The translations under genes were made by a program, and so were the position numbers. DNA of 64,000 nt from positions 936,122-1,000,121 of the forward strand of contig NZ_CABFVD010000001.1 in NCBI RefSeq assembly GCF_902143515.1. The letters run 5' to 3'. Under the pieces are notes generated by a model. That model saw nothing but the letters and a program-made list of their open reading frames with translations. It was not told where the DNA came from and ran no database searches. This DNA comes from Hathewaya massiliensis (lineage in GTDB: Bacteria > Bacillota > Clostridia > Clostridiales > Clostridiaceae). Below are positions 54,023 through 63,713 of the stretch, one piece after another; the stretch's first letter is position 1, and every line of letters begins with the position of its first letter.

Positions 54023-55255
54023 ATGGTGAAGGATTTGCTTATTATAGGTGGAGGAGCTTCTGGTCTTATAGCTTCTATTATAGCCAAGGATTTGGGCATA
54101 GATGTAGATATTTTAGAAGGCACCGATAGAGTTGGAAGAAAAATTTTAACTACAGGTAATGGAAGATGTAATATTACTAATAAATATGTAAACATAGATA
54201 GATATCACAGCAATAACAAAGATTTTGGCAAGGAAATCATAGAAAACTTTAGCACTGAAGATACAATTAACTTTTTTAAGTCTATAGGATTAAACCTGTG
54301 CACTTTAGAAGATGGTAAAATGTATCCTCTTTCCCTTCAAGCCTCTTCTGTTTTAGATATACTAAGACTTGCTATAGATGAAAGACAAATTCCTATACAT
54401 ACTAATTGTAAAGTTAAAAATATAGAAATTAAAAATAATATATTCTATATTCAAACAGAAGATGAAACCTTTAAAAGTAAGAAAGTTATACTATGTACTG
54501 GTGGAAAATCTTATGTGGGAACTGGTTCAGATGGAAGTGGCTATAACTTAGCTAAAAATCTAGGTCATTCTATGATTGAACCTATACCTTCCATAGTTCA
54601 GATAAAATTAAATCATAATAAATTAAAAGCCTTATCAGGAATTAAATTTGAAGGCTCTGCAGAAATATATGTAGATGGCACTCCTCTTAGAAAAGAGTAT
54701 GGAGAAATTCTATTCACAGACTATGGAATATCTGGCCCTCCTATATTACAACTAAGCAGAATTGCTTCTCTTTATACAAAAGAAAAAAGAGATGTAATCC
54801 TTAAAGTAGATATGTTTCCTCATATGTCAAAAGAAACTCTAAAAGAATTCTTAGAAAATCACTTTGGAACCTTTGGATATAGAAGTGTGAATGACTCACT
54901 AATAGGAATTATAAATAAAAAATTAATTCCTATTATATTAAAAAGTTCTGGCATAGAAGATATTCATAAAGAAGCCTATGAATTAGACTGGATGGAAAAA
55001 GAAAACATCTTAGATAAATTAAAATCTTGGTCTTTTGAAGTTTCAGGTACCAATACCTTTAGAGAAGCCCAAGTTACTGCAGGTGGAATAGATACAAAAG
55101 AGATTAATCCTATAACCTTAGAATCGAAAATAGTTCCAGGACTTTTCTTTGCAGGTGAAATACTAGATGTTGATGGAGATTGTGGTGGTTTCAATCTTCA
55201 ATGGGCATGGAGTTCTGGAACTATAGCAGCTAAAAATGCATTTAATAAAATTTAA
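54023..55255 (+). CDS. NAD(P)/FAD-dependent oxidoreductase, HI0933/YhiN family
   Basis: This 410-residue flavoprotein has the FAD-binding motif LLIIGGGASGLIASIIA at the N-terminus, followed by the family mark GRKILTTGNGRCNITN, then ILCTGGKSYVGTGSDGSGYNLAK, and the C-terminal FAD loop FFAGEILDVDGDCGGFNLQWAWSSG. The family is widespread and its reaction is not established. The start follows AGGAGG. It is a single-gene unit ended by a strong hairpin. Confidence 0.92.
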   Translation: MVKDLLIIGGGASGLIASIIAKDLGIDVDILEGTDRVGRKILTTGNGRCNITNKYVNIDRYHSNNKDFGKEIIENFSTEDTINFFKSIGLNLCTLEDGKMYPLSLQASSVLDILRLAIDERQIPIHTNCKVKNIEIKNNIFYIQTEDETFKSKKVILCTGGKSYVGTGSDGSGYNLAKNLGHSMIEPIPSIVQIKLNHNKLKALSGIKFEGSAEIYVDGTPLRKEYGEILFTDYGISGPPILQLSRIASLYTKEKRDVILKVDMFPHMSKETLKEFLENHFGTFGYRSVNDSLIGIINKKLIPIILKSSGIEDIHKEAYELDWMEKENILDKLKSWSFEVSGTNTFREAQVTAGGIDTKEINPITLESKIVPGLFFAGEILDVDGDCGGFNLQWAWSSGTIAAKNAFNKI

Positions 55256-55293
55256 CTTTATAAAATATATTTACTCCATATATATAAATTAAT

Positions 55294-55326
55294 AGCAGGC
55301 TATGATATATACTTTCATAGCCTGCT
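55294..55326 (+). terminator. Terminator after the flavoprotein gene
   Basis: AGCAGGCTATGA pairs with TCATAGCCTGCT and is followed by TTCATTTTTT. Confidence 0.9.
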
Positions 55327-55421
55327 TTCATTTTTTATATTATTAAGACTAATAAGTTCCATCTATTTACTCAAATTTAAATAGAGACTTATTAGTTAAA
55401 ATTATATACTTAGAAATACGT

Positions 55422-55453
55422 AGCCGTACACAAAGAAATTTATGTGTACGGCT
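55422..55453 (-). terminator. Hairpin downstream of the ABC transporter operon
   Basis: AGCCGTACACA pairs exactly with TGTGTACGGCT, 30 bases beyond the ATPase stop codon. The U-run on the minus strand is poor. Confidence 0.65.
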
Positions 55454-55482
55454 CATAACAATTTACAATCTTTAAAATGCAT

Positions 55483-56112
55483 TTAAACTTTTACTATCTT
55501 TTGATCAACAAATTCATATACCTCATCAGCTACTTCTTCTATATCATTTAAAATATGACTTGTAATTAAAATAATTTTATTTTCAGCTTTTAAACTTAAA
55601 ATCATCTCTTTTACAATAACGCAGGACTTCTTGTCTAATCCATTGAATGGCTCATCAAATATAATAATATTAGGATTTTCCATAACAGCCTGTATTATTG
55701 CTAATTTTTGATACATGCCAAGAGAATAATCCTTAACTTTAGTATTAGAATCAGGATCTAACCCTAACCTTATCATATATTCCTTAATATGTTCAGAAGA
55801 TATTTCTGATTTTATTGAAGCTAATAATTTTAAGTTCTCAAATCCTGTTAAGTCCTTGATAAAGTGTGCATTGTTATCCATATATCCTAGGTTTTCTAAA
55901 TAATCTATATCCTTGTGTAAAATTTTATTATTACAAACAACTTGTCCCTCTGTATATTTCATTAATCCACTAATTGTTTTAAAGAAAATAGATTTTCCTA
56001 CTCCATTAGGCCCAACAAATCCATAAATTTTACCATCTTCTAAATTTATATTCACATTTTCAAAAAGGACCTTTTTACTAAAAGCCTTTTTTAAATTTTT
56101 AATCTCAATCAT
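55483..56112 (-). CDS. ABC transporter ATP-binding protein
   Basis: This 209-residue ATPase has Walker A GPNGVGKSIF near residue 36, a Q-loop region, the signature KDYSLGMYQKLAIIQA, and Walker B NIIIFDEPFNGLD. The signature LGMYQ in place of LSGGQ is frequent in export-type ABC-2 systems. It lies at the end of a four-gene minus-strand unit with three membrane proteins and should power them. The load carried is unknown; such sets often export peptides or give immunity. Confidence 0.93.
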   Translation of the reverse strand: MIEIKNLKKAFSKKVLFENVNINLEDGKIYGFVGPNGVGKSIFFKTISGLMKYTEGQVVCNNKILHKDIDYLENLGYMDNNAHFIKDLTGFENLKLLASIKSEISSEHIKEYMIRLGLDPDSNTKVKDYSLGMYQKLAIIQAVMENPNIIIFDEPFNGLDKKSCVIVKEMILSLKAENKIILITSHILNDIEEVADEVYEFVDQKIVKV

Positions 56113-56153
56113 CTTATTTCTCCTTTTTACTCTATATTATCTTATTTAAAATT

Positions 56154-56834
56154 TTATTGTTCTTTTAAAGAAAATATATATAATAAATTAAAACTAAGCA
56201 AGTATACAACTATGGCTATAATACAGGAAGAAAACTTAAAATCTAAGGTTAATTTAGTAATAGAAATCCAAGGTATTAAGGGAAAAATATTATTTAAATG
56301 AAGAAATAAAAATAAAATATATGCAATATTCTTGTTTAAATCATATACATGAGTGAAGTAATAAAAAAATACAATAAAAAGGAAAAATGATATATAAAGT
56401 AACTGAGTCATGAATAACTTTGTGTACCATAACTCTTCATATTTAAGTAACATACTTAAACTAATACTTAATAAGAAAATAAAAAGCATAAAAACAGTAA
56501 TTGATACTATAATGCTCAAGGTTAATACTCTTTTTGTTTTCCTATTGTCATTTATCCTTAAAGCAAATTCTTTTAAGTTTGTAATATCTATTACTTCAAC
56601 ATAACTAAAAAATATAAGTATTATTAAACTTATAAAACCTGTATATAATGCAATGAAGACCGTTCCCTTATATTTCATCATAAACAAATATTCTAAGAAC
56701 TCCATTCTCCCCATGTTGTTGCTATATGCAATCAAAAACATAAATAATAAAATTATTCCTTGAGCTAACAGCAACTTCTGCATTGTGTATTTAAAATTTT
56801 TAATTATTACTCCATAGAATCTTTTAAATTTCAT
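56154..56834 (-). CDS. Membrane protein of the ABC system (226 aa)
   Basis: This protein has about six hydrophobic segments, for example GIILLFMFLIAY, FIALYTGFISLIILIFFSYVEVI and LYISFFLFIVFFYYF. It has no known sequence signature that I recognise. It overlaps the start region of the following upstream gene by 11 bases and lies 41 bases before the ATPase gene. It is probably one of the membrane-spanning subunits of an ABC-2-like transporter. Confidence 0.75.
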   Translation of the reverse strand: MKFKRFYGVIIKNFKYTMQKLLLAQGIILLFMFLIAYSNNMGRMEFLEYLFMMKYKGTVFIALYTGFISLIILIFFSYVEVIDITNLKEFALRINDNRKTKRVLTLSIIVSITVFMLFIFLLSISLSMLLKYEELWYTKLFMTQLLYISFFLFIVFFYYFTHVYDLNKNIAYILFLFLHLNNIFPLIPWISITKLTLDFKFSSCIIAIVVYLLSFNLLYIFSLKEQ

Positions 56835-57522
56835 GTTTATCTCCAGTCATAATATAAAAAATAAATATCCATATAAAAACTGTTAGACATACTAAAGGCA
56901 GCATATATATAAGATTTCCTAATAAAGAAATGTTAATATCTGCTATAGGTCTTATGATTGGTATTGAAGAAAAAACTACCATCTCGAGAATTTGAACTAT
57001 TTCCAACATAATATACACAAAAAAACCAATTAAATAAACATTCTTCTTAAAAATTAAATTAAGCAGCAAAATAATAGATGCCTCTAGTAATAAAAATAAA
57101 AACCTTTTTATAAGTAATAAACCTAATACTCCTATAAGTATAACGTTTATTTCAATAGATTCCTTTAAGGAAATAATAGTAATAATGTTAGTTATTACTG
57201 CAAGTAAATTATAAAAAATAGCATAGCAAAATAGAACAACTATAAGGAATGAAACTTCTTTTTTTAACCAATTAGAATTATTCTGAAATCTAATTATGTA
57301 AACATCTCTGTAGTCAAAGGAATTACAAATTATAAATAAACCAAGAGGTATAAATAATAAGTCCTTCTCTAAGGTATTATTCAATACTTCAATAAAATTT
57401 ATAATTTTTCCATCATTAGTATTCATAATTATCATAGATATTAACATTAATAAAATTATAAAAATCCAAATCCAGGTTTTTTTAATTAACATATGTTTTT
57501 TTTCTATATATAATTTATCCAT
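56824..57522 (-). CDS. Membrane protein of the ABC system (232 aa)
   Basis: This protein has six predicted membrane segments (such as WIFIILLMLISMIIM, LLFIPLGLFIICNS and LPLVCLTVFIWIFIFYIM). It is similar in size and layout to its two neighbours, suggesting related but diverged permease subunits. It overlaps the 226-residue gene by 11 bases and begins four bases after the 275-residue gene, so the genes are translationally linked. Confidence 0.75.
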   Translation of the reverse strand: MDKLYIEKKHMLIKKTWIWIFIILLMLISMIIMNTNDGKIINFIEVLNNTLEKDLLFIPLGLFIICNSFDYRDVYIIRFQNNSNWLKKEVSFLIVVLFCYAIFYNLLAVITNIITIISLKESIEINVILIGVLGLLLIKRFLFLLLEASIILLLNLIFKKNVYLIGFFVYIMLEIVQILEMVVFSSIPIIRPIADINISLLGNLIYMLPLVCLTVFIWIFIFYIMTGDKHEI

Positions 57523-57526
57523 TTAA

Positions 57527-58354
57527 TTAACCTTCTCTGCTTCGTTTTGCATAGTGTATAGCTAGTAATAGTAAGGAAAATAAAAATAAACATAAATTAA
57601 AAACTAGGATATACTTATTATCAAGCAATGCTGCTGTATTAAAGGTATCAAATAATATTGAGTCATTGAAATTTGGAATTACCGCCCCAATGATAAAATC
57701 AATAATTGTAAGTGATATAATTGGTGATAGATATCTAAATATTCTTGATTTCATGAAATTTCCTAATGCATATGCATATATCCCATAATTTACTCCCGAT
57801 ATAATAAACACAGCCATTGTATAATAAACATACCCATTAGGATTCTGAACTGCTAGACTTTTAATAGAATTGTTAATAATAGTTATAGACGGTACTACCG
57901 GTGCAATCTCCTTACCCACTCCCTCTATAAACACTTTATTAGTTGTTGGAAAAACATTTAATAAAAGCCAATAAATAATTATAGGACTGGCTAAAATAAC
58001 TGCTAATAATGCAGTCACCTTTAAAAAATTTTTTATGTAATATCCCTTAAATCCTTGTCTATAAATATAATAAATATCTGTTTGATTATAATAAGATTTT
58101 GCATATATGGTAGACGTAACAACTGGTATTATCAAAAACAGTATTAGATGGAAATTAGTAAAACTCCCATACCAAATATGATACTTACTGCTATAATATT
58201 GTTTAGATAAGATAAGCATATCCTTTGATATGTCTTGAGCTTTTGAAAAAACATGCCTCCATACCCCTTGATATGAAGATATTATTAATGTAATTAATAG
58301 TAATAAGATTATGCTCGTATATAGGATTATATTTTTTTTATTTAAAATTTTCAA
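57527..58354 (-). CDS. Membrane protein of the ABC system (275 aa)
   Basis: This protein starts with a signal-anchor-like segment (IILYTSIILLLLITLIISSY), then a soluble loop of about 50 residues, then five more hydrophobic segments. The layout (long first extracellular loop between segments 1 and 2) resembles ABC-2 permeases. It begins with TTG (58352-58354) behind AGAGGGGG and is the first gene of the unit. No small peptide gene is visible in the 370 bp upstream. Confidence 0.75.
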   Translation of the reverse strand: MKILNKKNIILYTSIILLLLITLIISSYQGVWRHVFSKAQDISKDMLILSKQYYSSKYHIWYGSFTNFHLILFLIIPVVTSTIYAKSYYNQTDIYYIYRQGFKGYYIKNFLKVTALLAVILASPIIIYWLLLNVFPTTNKVFIEGVGKEIAPVVPSITIINNSIKSLAVQNPNGYVYYTMAVFIISGVNYGIYAYALGNFMKSRIFRYLSPIISLTIIDFIIGAVIPNFNDSILFDTFNTAALLDNKYILVFNLCLFLFSLLLLAIHYAKRSREG

Positions 58355-58609
58355 CCTAAATTCCCCCTCTTTTAATCCCCTAACTCTAACCTAATTTTAT
58401 AATACTTTCCTTCTTTATTCAACAAAATGATAACATATAATGATTTAACTTTTAAATATATCCTTTTATCTCAATATTTTAATAATTTAATTTGCTTTTA
58501 AAAGCAATTTTTAACTTTCTTTAACTTATATATGTATTAACGTGAATTTATAGGAGAAAAGGGTTCATAAACTTTAAAATATATAGTAACTAAAAAACTT
58601 ATAAAACAA
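58355..58609. other. AT-rich intergenic region before the ABC operon
   Basis: I see no gene, repeat array or RNA structure here. TTTAACTTTTAAA-type AT-rich stretches dominate; the ABC operon promoter must lie here but no convincing hexamer pair was found. Confidence 0.5.
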
Positions 58610-58650
58610 AGCCTATATCTTAAATTACTTAGTAAATTAAAATATAGGCT
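58610..58650 (-). terminator. Terminator after the thioesterase gene
   Basis: AGCCTATAT (58610-58618) pairs with ATATAGGCT (58642-58650), and further AATTTA/TAAATT pairing extends the stem. On the minus strand TTGTTTT follows. Confidence 0.75.
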
Positions 58651-58728
58651 AAAATTATTTTGTATATTTAATTATCTACGTATTTTTGTAGTACCATAAC
58701 TTTAACATTTTATATTAGCTTGGCCCTA

Positions 58729-59481
58729 CTATTTATACCAATAAGTTTTAGCTAAAGTAGTTTTATTCCCTTCCATATCTTCAACCTTATGCAGAAAAAC
58801 CAATTTACCTTCTTCCTCTTCTATAATTTCTCCATATACATTTATGTCATTTCCATAGTTTACTTCCTTTTCATAGCTTATAATAAGCCTTGACATTGTA
58901 TACTCTAATATAACTTCTAGAGGAATAGTTTCTATAACCCAGGAAATGTACTTTACGTTATTTACGTGCAAATTGGTATCTATATCGCTATACCTTACTG
59001 TAAAATGTTTTTTGTAGGTAAATTCTTTATCCGGTAACTTAAGTTTCTCTATTTTAAAAGGCTCTTCTTCTACACCTTCTAAGCCATATGGCTTTTTTAT
59101 ATCATCACTTACTTTTTTAAGTCTCTTTTTGTTTAAGTCTATTAAAAACCATATACTATTTCCAATAGCAATTACCTCTCCATTGGAATCTACAACTTCA
59201 AATCTTCTATATGCATAAAACTTTCTACATCCATAAGGCATGGTTCTTACTATAACCTTTTCGCCAAATAGTGGGTACCTCTTTATCTGTACATCCCACT
59301 TATAGAGAATCCATGCTATATTGTTTTCCTTTAAATATTCAAATCCTACACCTAACTTCTCAGATTGATCCATAGAACCATCTTCAAAATATTGCATTAT
59401 AGTAGTAAATAAAGCTCTTTTCTTATAATCTATTTCATGATAATTGATTTCAAAACTTTTTTCTGTTACTATTGGTTTCAT
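58729..59481 (-). CDS. Acyl-ACP thioesterase
   Basis: This 250-residue protein is a double hot-dog thioesterase of the FatA/FatB-like bacterial type, releasing free fatty acids from acyl-ACP. The N-terminal hot-dog has WILYKWDVQIKRYPLFGEKVIVRT and the second holds the catalytic Asn/His stretch YSDIDTNLHVNNVKYISWVIE. The start at 59481 is chosen because GGGGTGGGG precedes it; the frame runs 129 bases further upstream into a palindromic repeat with no ribosome site. It is far from the fab operon but would act on its products. Confidence 0.93.
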   Translation of the reverse strand: MKPIVTEKSFEINYHEIDYKKRALFTTIMQYFEDGSMDQSEKLGVGFEYLKENNIAWILYKWDVQIKRYPLFGEKVIVRTMPYGCRKFYAYRRFEVVDSNGEVIAIGNSIWFLIDLNKKRLKKVSDDIKKPYGLEGVEEEPFKIEKLKLPDKEFTYKKHFTVRYSDIDTNLHVNNVKYISWVIETIPLEVILEYTMSRLIISYEKEVNYGNDINVYGEIIEEEEGKLVFLHKVEDMEGNKTTLAKTYWYK

Positions 59482-59505
59482 ATTTCCCCACCCCTTAATA
59501 AAGTT

Positions 59506-59634
59506 GTTATCTAGGGGCATAGCCACTCTTTTTTCCCTCTTTGAAGAAAAGCAAAGAGTCCAAATCTTCGATTTGATAGGAATGATTTTCACAGAGTGCG
59601 ATTGAAGCATTAGATTGGATAGCCCTCAGATAAC
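59506..59634. repeat. 129-bp palindromic element with inverted ends upstream of the thioesterase
   Basis: The ends GTTATCTAGGGGC (59506-59518) and GCCCTCAGATAAC (59622-59634) are inverted repeats. An inner CAAATC/GATTTG hairpin with loop TTC lies near 59561-59575. The segment TAGCCACTCTTTT recurs in the repeat at 14524-14588. It could be a MITE-like or dispersed palindromic repeat of this genome. Confidence 0.55.
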
Positions 59635-59647
59635 TTTTAAAAAAATA

Positions 59648-59676
59648 GCACTAAATTTTAAAATAAACTTTAGTGC
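59648..59676 (-). terminator. Terminator after the DUF1858 gene
   Basis: GCACTAAA (59648-59655) pairs with TTTAGTGC (59669-59676), with further AT pairing inside; on the minus strand TATTTTTTT follows. Confidence 0.85.
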
Positions 59677-59738
59677 CATTCTTATTTAAGATAACTTCTA
59701 ATTTTAATTTATTGTTGTAATTGTTATATTATCTAATA

Positions 59739-59933
59739 TTATTGAACTTTATTATTTAAGGCTTCCATTAACTCATCTATGTTCATTCCATGAACCATAG
59801 CTGCCTCTTCTAAAGTTTCAGCTTGAGCTGAAGGACATCCAACACATCCCATACCAAAGCTCATTAAAACCTCAACTACTTCTGGGTATTGTCTTACTAC
59901 TTCCCCTATAGTCATATCTTTGTTTATCTTCAT
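59739..59933 (-). CDS. DUF1858 domain protein (64 aa)
   Basis: This 64-residue protein is the whole of a DUF1858 domain: [38 protein letters not shown]. The CVGC pair could bind a metal or an iron-sulfur cluster. Similar domains occur alone or fused to redox proteins in anaerobes, and this small protein is common in clostridia. The start follows GGAGCGG; its gene has its own terminator. The function is unknown. Confidence 0.92.
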   Translation of the reverse strand: MKINKDMTIGEVVRQYPEVVEVLMSFGMGCVGCPSAQAETLEEAAMVHGMNIDELMEALNNKVQ

Positions 59934-60128
59934 ATGAACCGCTCCTTTTTATAAAAGTTATATCAACAGAATTCTTCTCTATTATAACTCTTTTTAGTAA
60001 TTTTTAGTACATATTTAGGAAATTTAAAAGAATTTTAAATATTTAAAATCAATCTCCTATAGATATATCATGGTGAACTCATTTTTCCTATAGGTATATC
60101 ATAATAAACTCATTTATTTTTAAGACTA

Positions 60129-61436
<1,308 letters not shown>

Positions 61437-61544
61437 CTAAAAATTATAGTAATCTTATTTATATATTTAATTATGTTCAATACTAAGTTATTTAATAACA
61501 CAATTTTATATTATCAAATGCAAATTTAAATTTCAATAAAATAT

Positions 61545-61580
61545 ACGAATAATATTGTTTATTTTGTGTTAATTATTCGT
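61545..61580. promoter_or_regulatory. PurR-type box pair upstream of purA
   Basis: ACGAATAAT (61545-61553) and ATTATTCGT (61572-61580) are exact inverted arms 18 bp apart, each with the central CGAA/TTCG of PurBoxes, and the spacing is that of paired PurBoxes bound by PurR. They lie in the divergent purA-pgsA gap (61416-61747), which is otherwise AT-rich. Confidence 0.6.
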
Positions 61581-61747
61581 TATTTAATCTTAAAAATATA
61601 CTTTAACTTTAAAAATTAATATTAACTTTTTTCTAATTTTTATTATTTGTATTTTTTATATCCTATTTAATGTTATAATTCTCATGTATGAATTTCTTTT
61701 GTCATAAATCTTTTAATATATATTAATACCTTATAAGGAGGCAATCC

Positions 61748-62281
61748 GTGAATATACCTAATATTTTAACCTTAATAAGATTATTTTTAATTCCAATATT
61801 CGTATTGGTGTTTTTTACAAATGAATCACTGTTATATCCAATTATAATATTTATAATAGCTGGAATAACTGACGTGGCTGATGGTTACATAGCTAGAAAG
61901 TATAATAAAGTTACAAAAGCAGGAATTGTCCTAGACCCCATTGCAGATAAATTAATGCTTATTACAGTGCTTCTATGCTTAAGTTATAAAGATTTTGTTC
62001 CTTATTGGCTTCCCCTAGTTGTAATTATAAAAGAATTGATTATGATTACTGGTGGTGTATTACTTTACAATAAAGATTATACTGTTATCCCTGCTAATAT
62101 CTTTGGGAAAATAGCTACTTCATTATTTTATGTATCAGTGTTTATTTTATATTTTAACAATAATCTAGGTGTATACTTTTTATATGGCTCTGTATTAGCA
62201 ACCCTTATAGCATTTTTTACATATTTTTTTAATTATATAAAAATAAAAAACTCTAGAAAGAAAAAAATAAGACCCAGATAA
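61748..62281 (+). CDS. pgsA: CDP-diacylglycerol-glycerol-3-phosphate 3-phosphatidyltransferase
   Basis: This 177-residue membrane enzyme makes phosphatidylglycerol phosphate from CDP-diacylglycerol. The CDP-alcohol phosphotransferase motif is complete: DVADGYIARKYNKVTKAGIV followed by LDPIADK (D-x2-DG-x2-AR-x8-G-x3-D-x3-D). Several membrane helices follow. It begins with GTG (61748-61750) behind AAGGAGG. The gene is monocistronic; its stop is at a shared terminator. Confidence 0.95.
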   Translation: MNIPNILTLIRLFLIPIFVLVFFTNESLLYPIIIFIIAGITDVADGYIARKYNKVTKAGIVLDPIADKLMLITVLLCLSYKDFVPYWLPLVVIIKELIMITGGVLLYNKDYTVIPANIFGKIATSLFYVSVFILYFNNNLGVYFLYGSVLATLIAFFTYFFNYIKIKNSRKKKIRPR

Positions 62282-62293
62282 AAAAATCTGGGT
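62272..62293. terminator. Shared terminator of pgsA and the DUF3006 gene
   Basis: ACCCAGAT (62272-62279) pairs with ATCTGGGT (62286-62293); it overlaps the pgsA end and touches the stop of the convergent gene. Confidence 0.8.
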
Positions 62294-62500
62294 TTAATTC
62301 CACAACTCATCCATTAAATCTTTTATTTCTTTTTCCCTTTTCCTTGTGTCTTCTTTGTTTACTTTAACTTCTATGTCTAATACATCGCCTTCTCTTGCAT
62401 CTTTTGGAATCATATCCTTAGGTAGATCAAAGGTTTTCCCCTCTTCTGTTTCTATAACAGCATAATCCTCTTCAAACCTATCTATTATATATTTCATCAT
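62294..62500 (-). CDS. DUF3006 domain protein
   Basis: This 68-residue protein fits the DUF3006 family: YIIDRFEEDYAVIETEEGKTFDLPKDMIP with a small beta-barrel look, and a charged helical tail. The start at 62500 has AAGGGG upstream; an in-frame ATG 39 bases earlier lies inside the exoribonuclease gene and lacks a site. It follows that gene directly, so they are likely one transcript. Members are often beside metallo-beta-lactamase genes in Firmicutes; that is not so here. The function is unknown. Confidence 0.88.
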   Translation of the reverse strand: MMKYIIDRFEEDYAVIETEEGKTFDLPKDMIPKDAREGDVLDIEVKVNKEDTRKREKEIKDLMDELWN

Positions 62501-62516
62501 ATAATCACTACCCCTT

Positions 62517-63470
62517 TTAAATTTTACTTTTATATACACTTAAATTATTTAAAGACCATACTCTTTCAGAAAATCTTCCTTCTTCTGTATCATCTATAGC
62601 CTTCTTCATGTCATACATTCTAGCATCCATAACATCTAAGTGGTGTAAAAGTTCTGCCTCTGGAATCATAGGCTTTTTAGGACTACCATATTCTGCTTCA
62701 TAGTGATGTGATAATATCATGTGCTGAAGCAACATAGAAACTTCTTTATCTGCCCCAACTTTCTCTGCAGCTAACTCTATTTTTCTAACACCAATTACAA
62801 TGTGACCTAAAAGTTGACCTTCTATACTATATTCATCCACTATTCCAAGATTATTTGAATTCATCTCTTCTATCTTAGCTATATCGTGAAGTATTATACC
62901 TGCATATAATAAATCCTTATTTACAAAATCATATATATCACATAATTTTTCACCCGCTTTAAGCATAGAGGTTATATGATACAAAAGTCCAGATCTTACG
63001 GAATGATGGTTAGATTTTGCTGCTGGATAATACATTATACAGTGACCTGCTTCTTCTAATATATATTCAACTATGTTTCTTATATCCTTATTTTTTATTC
63101 TTTCTTTGTACTGTAATACTTCTTCAAACATAAGTTTAGGATCTCTAGGAGCTACAGGAACAAAATCCTCTATTTTTACATTATCCTCTTCATTAACAGG
63201 AATAATTAAATCTAGCTTAAATTGAAGTTTGCCTCTCCAATCAATTACATTTCCCTTTACCTTGGCTAACATATTGGGCTTTATAAGACTTTCTTGATCA
63301 GCTTTACAATCCCATAACTTTGCGTTAATTTCCCCTGTCTTATCCATAAGCTCTATATCTAAAAATTTATTATTAGTTCCATTAGTAAGTCTACATGCAA
63401 TATCTTTTACAAAAAAAATACCTTGTATTCTATCATCTTTTTGAAATTCACTTATAGTTTTTCCATCCAT
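62517..63470 (-). CDS. yhaM: 3'-5' exoribonuclease YhaM-like (OB fold + HD domain)
   Basis: This 317-residue protein has an N-terminal OB-fold (about 15-90; FVKDIACRLTNGTNNKFLDIELMDKTGEINAKLW) and an HD phosphohydrolase domain with His in SNHHSVRSGLLYHITSM, the HD pair in GIILHDIAKIEE, a His in MLLQHMILSHHYEAEYG and a late Asp in HHLDVMDARMYD. This is the layout of YhaM, which trims RNA from the 3' end in Firmicutes. The start follows GGAGCGAT. Confidence 0.93.
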   Translation of the reverse strand: MDGKTISEFQKDDRIQGIFFVKDIACRLTNGTNNKFLDIELMDKTGEINAKLWDCKADQESLIKPNMLAKVKGNVIDWRGKLQFKLDLIIPVNEEDNVKIEDFVPVAPRDPKLMFEEVLQYKERIKNKDIRNIVEYILEEAGHCIMYYPAAKSNHHSVRSGLLYHITSMLKAGEKLCDIYDFVNKDLLYAGIILHDIAKIEEMNSNNLGIVDEYSIEGQLLGHIVIGVRKIELAAEKVGADKEVSMLLQHMILSHHYEAEYGSPKKPMIPEAELLHHLDVMDARMYDMKKAIDDTEEGRFSERVWSLNNLSVYKSKI

Positions 63471-63637
63471 GAAAATCGCTCCTTATGAAAAAAATGTATA
63501 TCTCTATATCCTTATTTTAACCTTAATTATTATATTATACAAATAAAATAAACTTCAATTTTCCTACATTAAAATATAAGTTTAAACTTAAGAATACCTT
63601 TAACTATTTCTTAGGAAATATATATTAAACTAATAAA

Positions 63638-63669
63638 AAGCCGCATTTTTATTAATACGACTTTTTATA
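63638..63669. terminator. Hairpin terminator before the partial C-terminal gene end
   Basis: AAAAAGCCGCAT pairs with ATACGACTTTTT using two G-U pairs, with T and A runs on the ends. On the minus strand it ends the gene that starts beyond the window. Confidence 0.7.
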
Positions 63670-63713
63670 TGTAAACTCTTAGGTTATTTGTAATTGTAAT
63701 TTCTTTTTATTAT

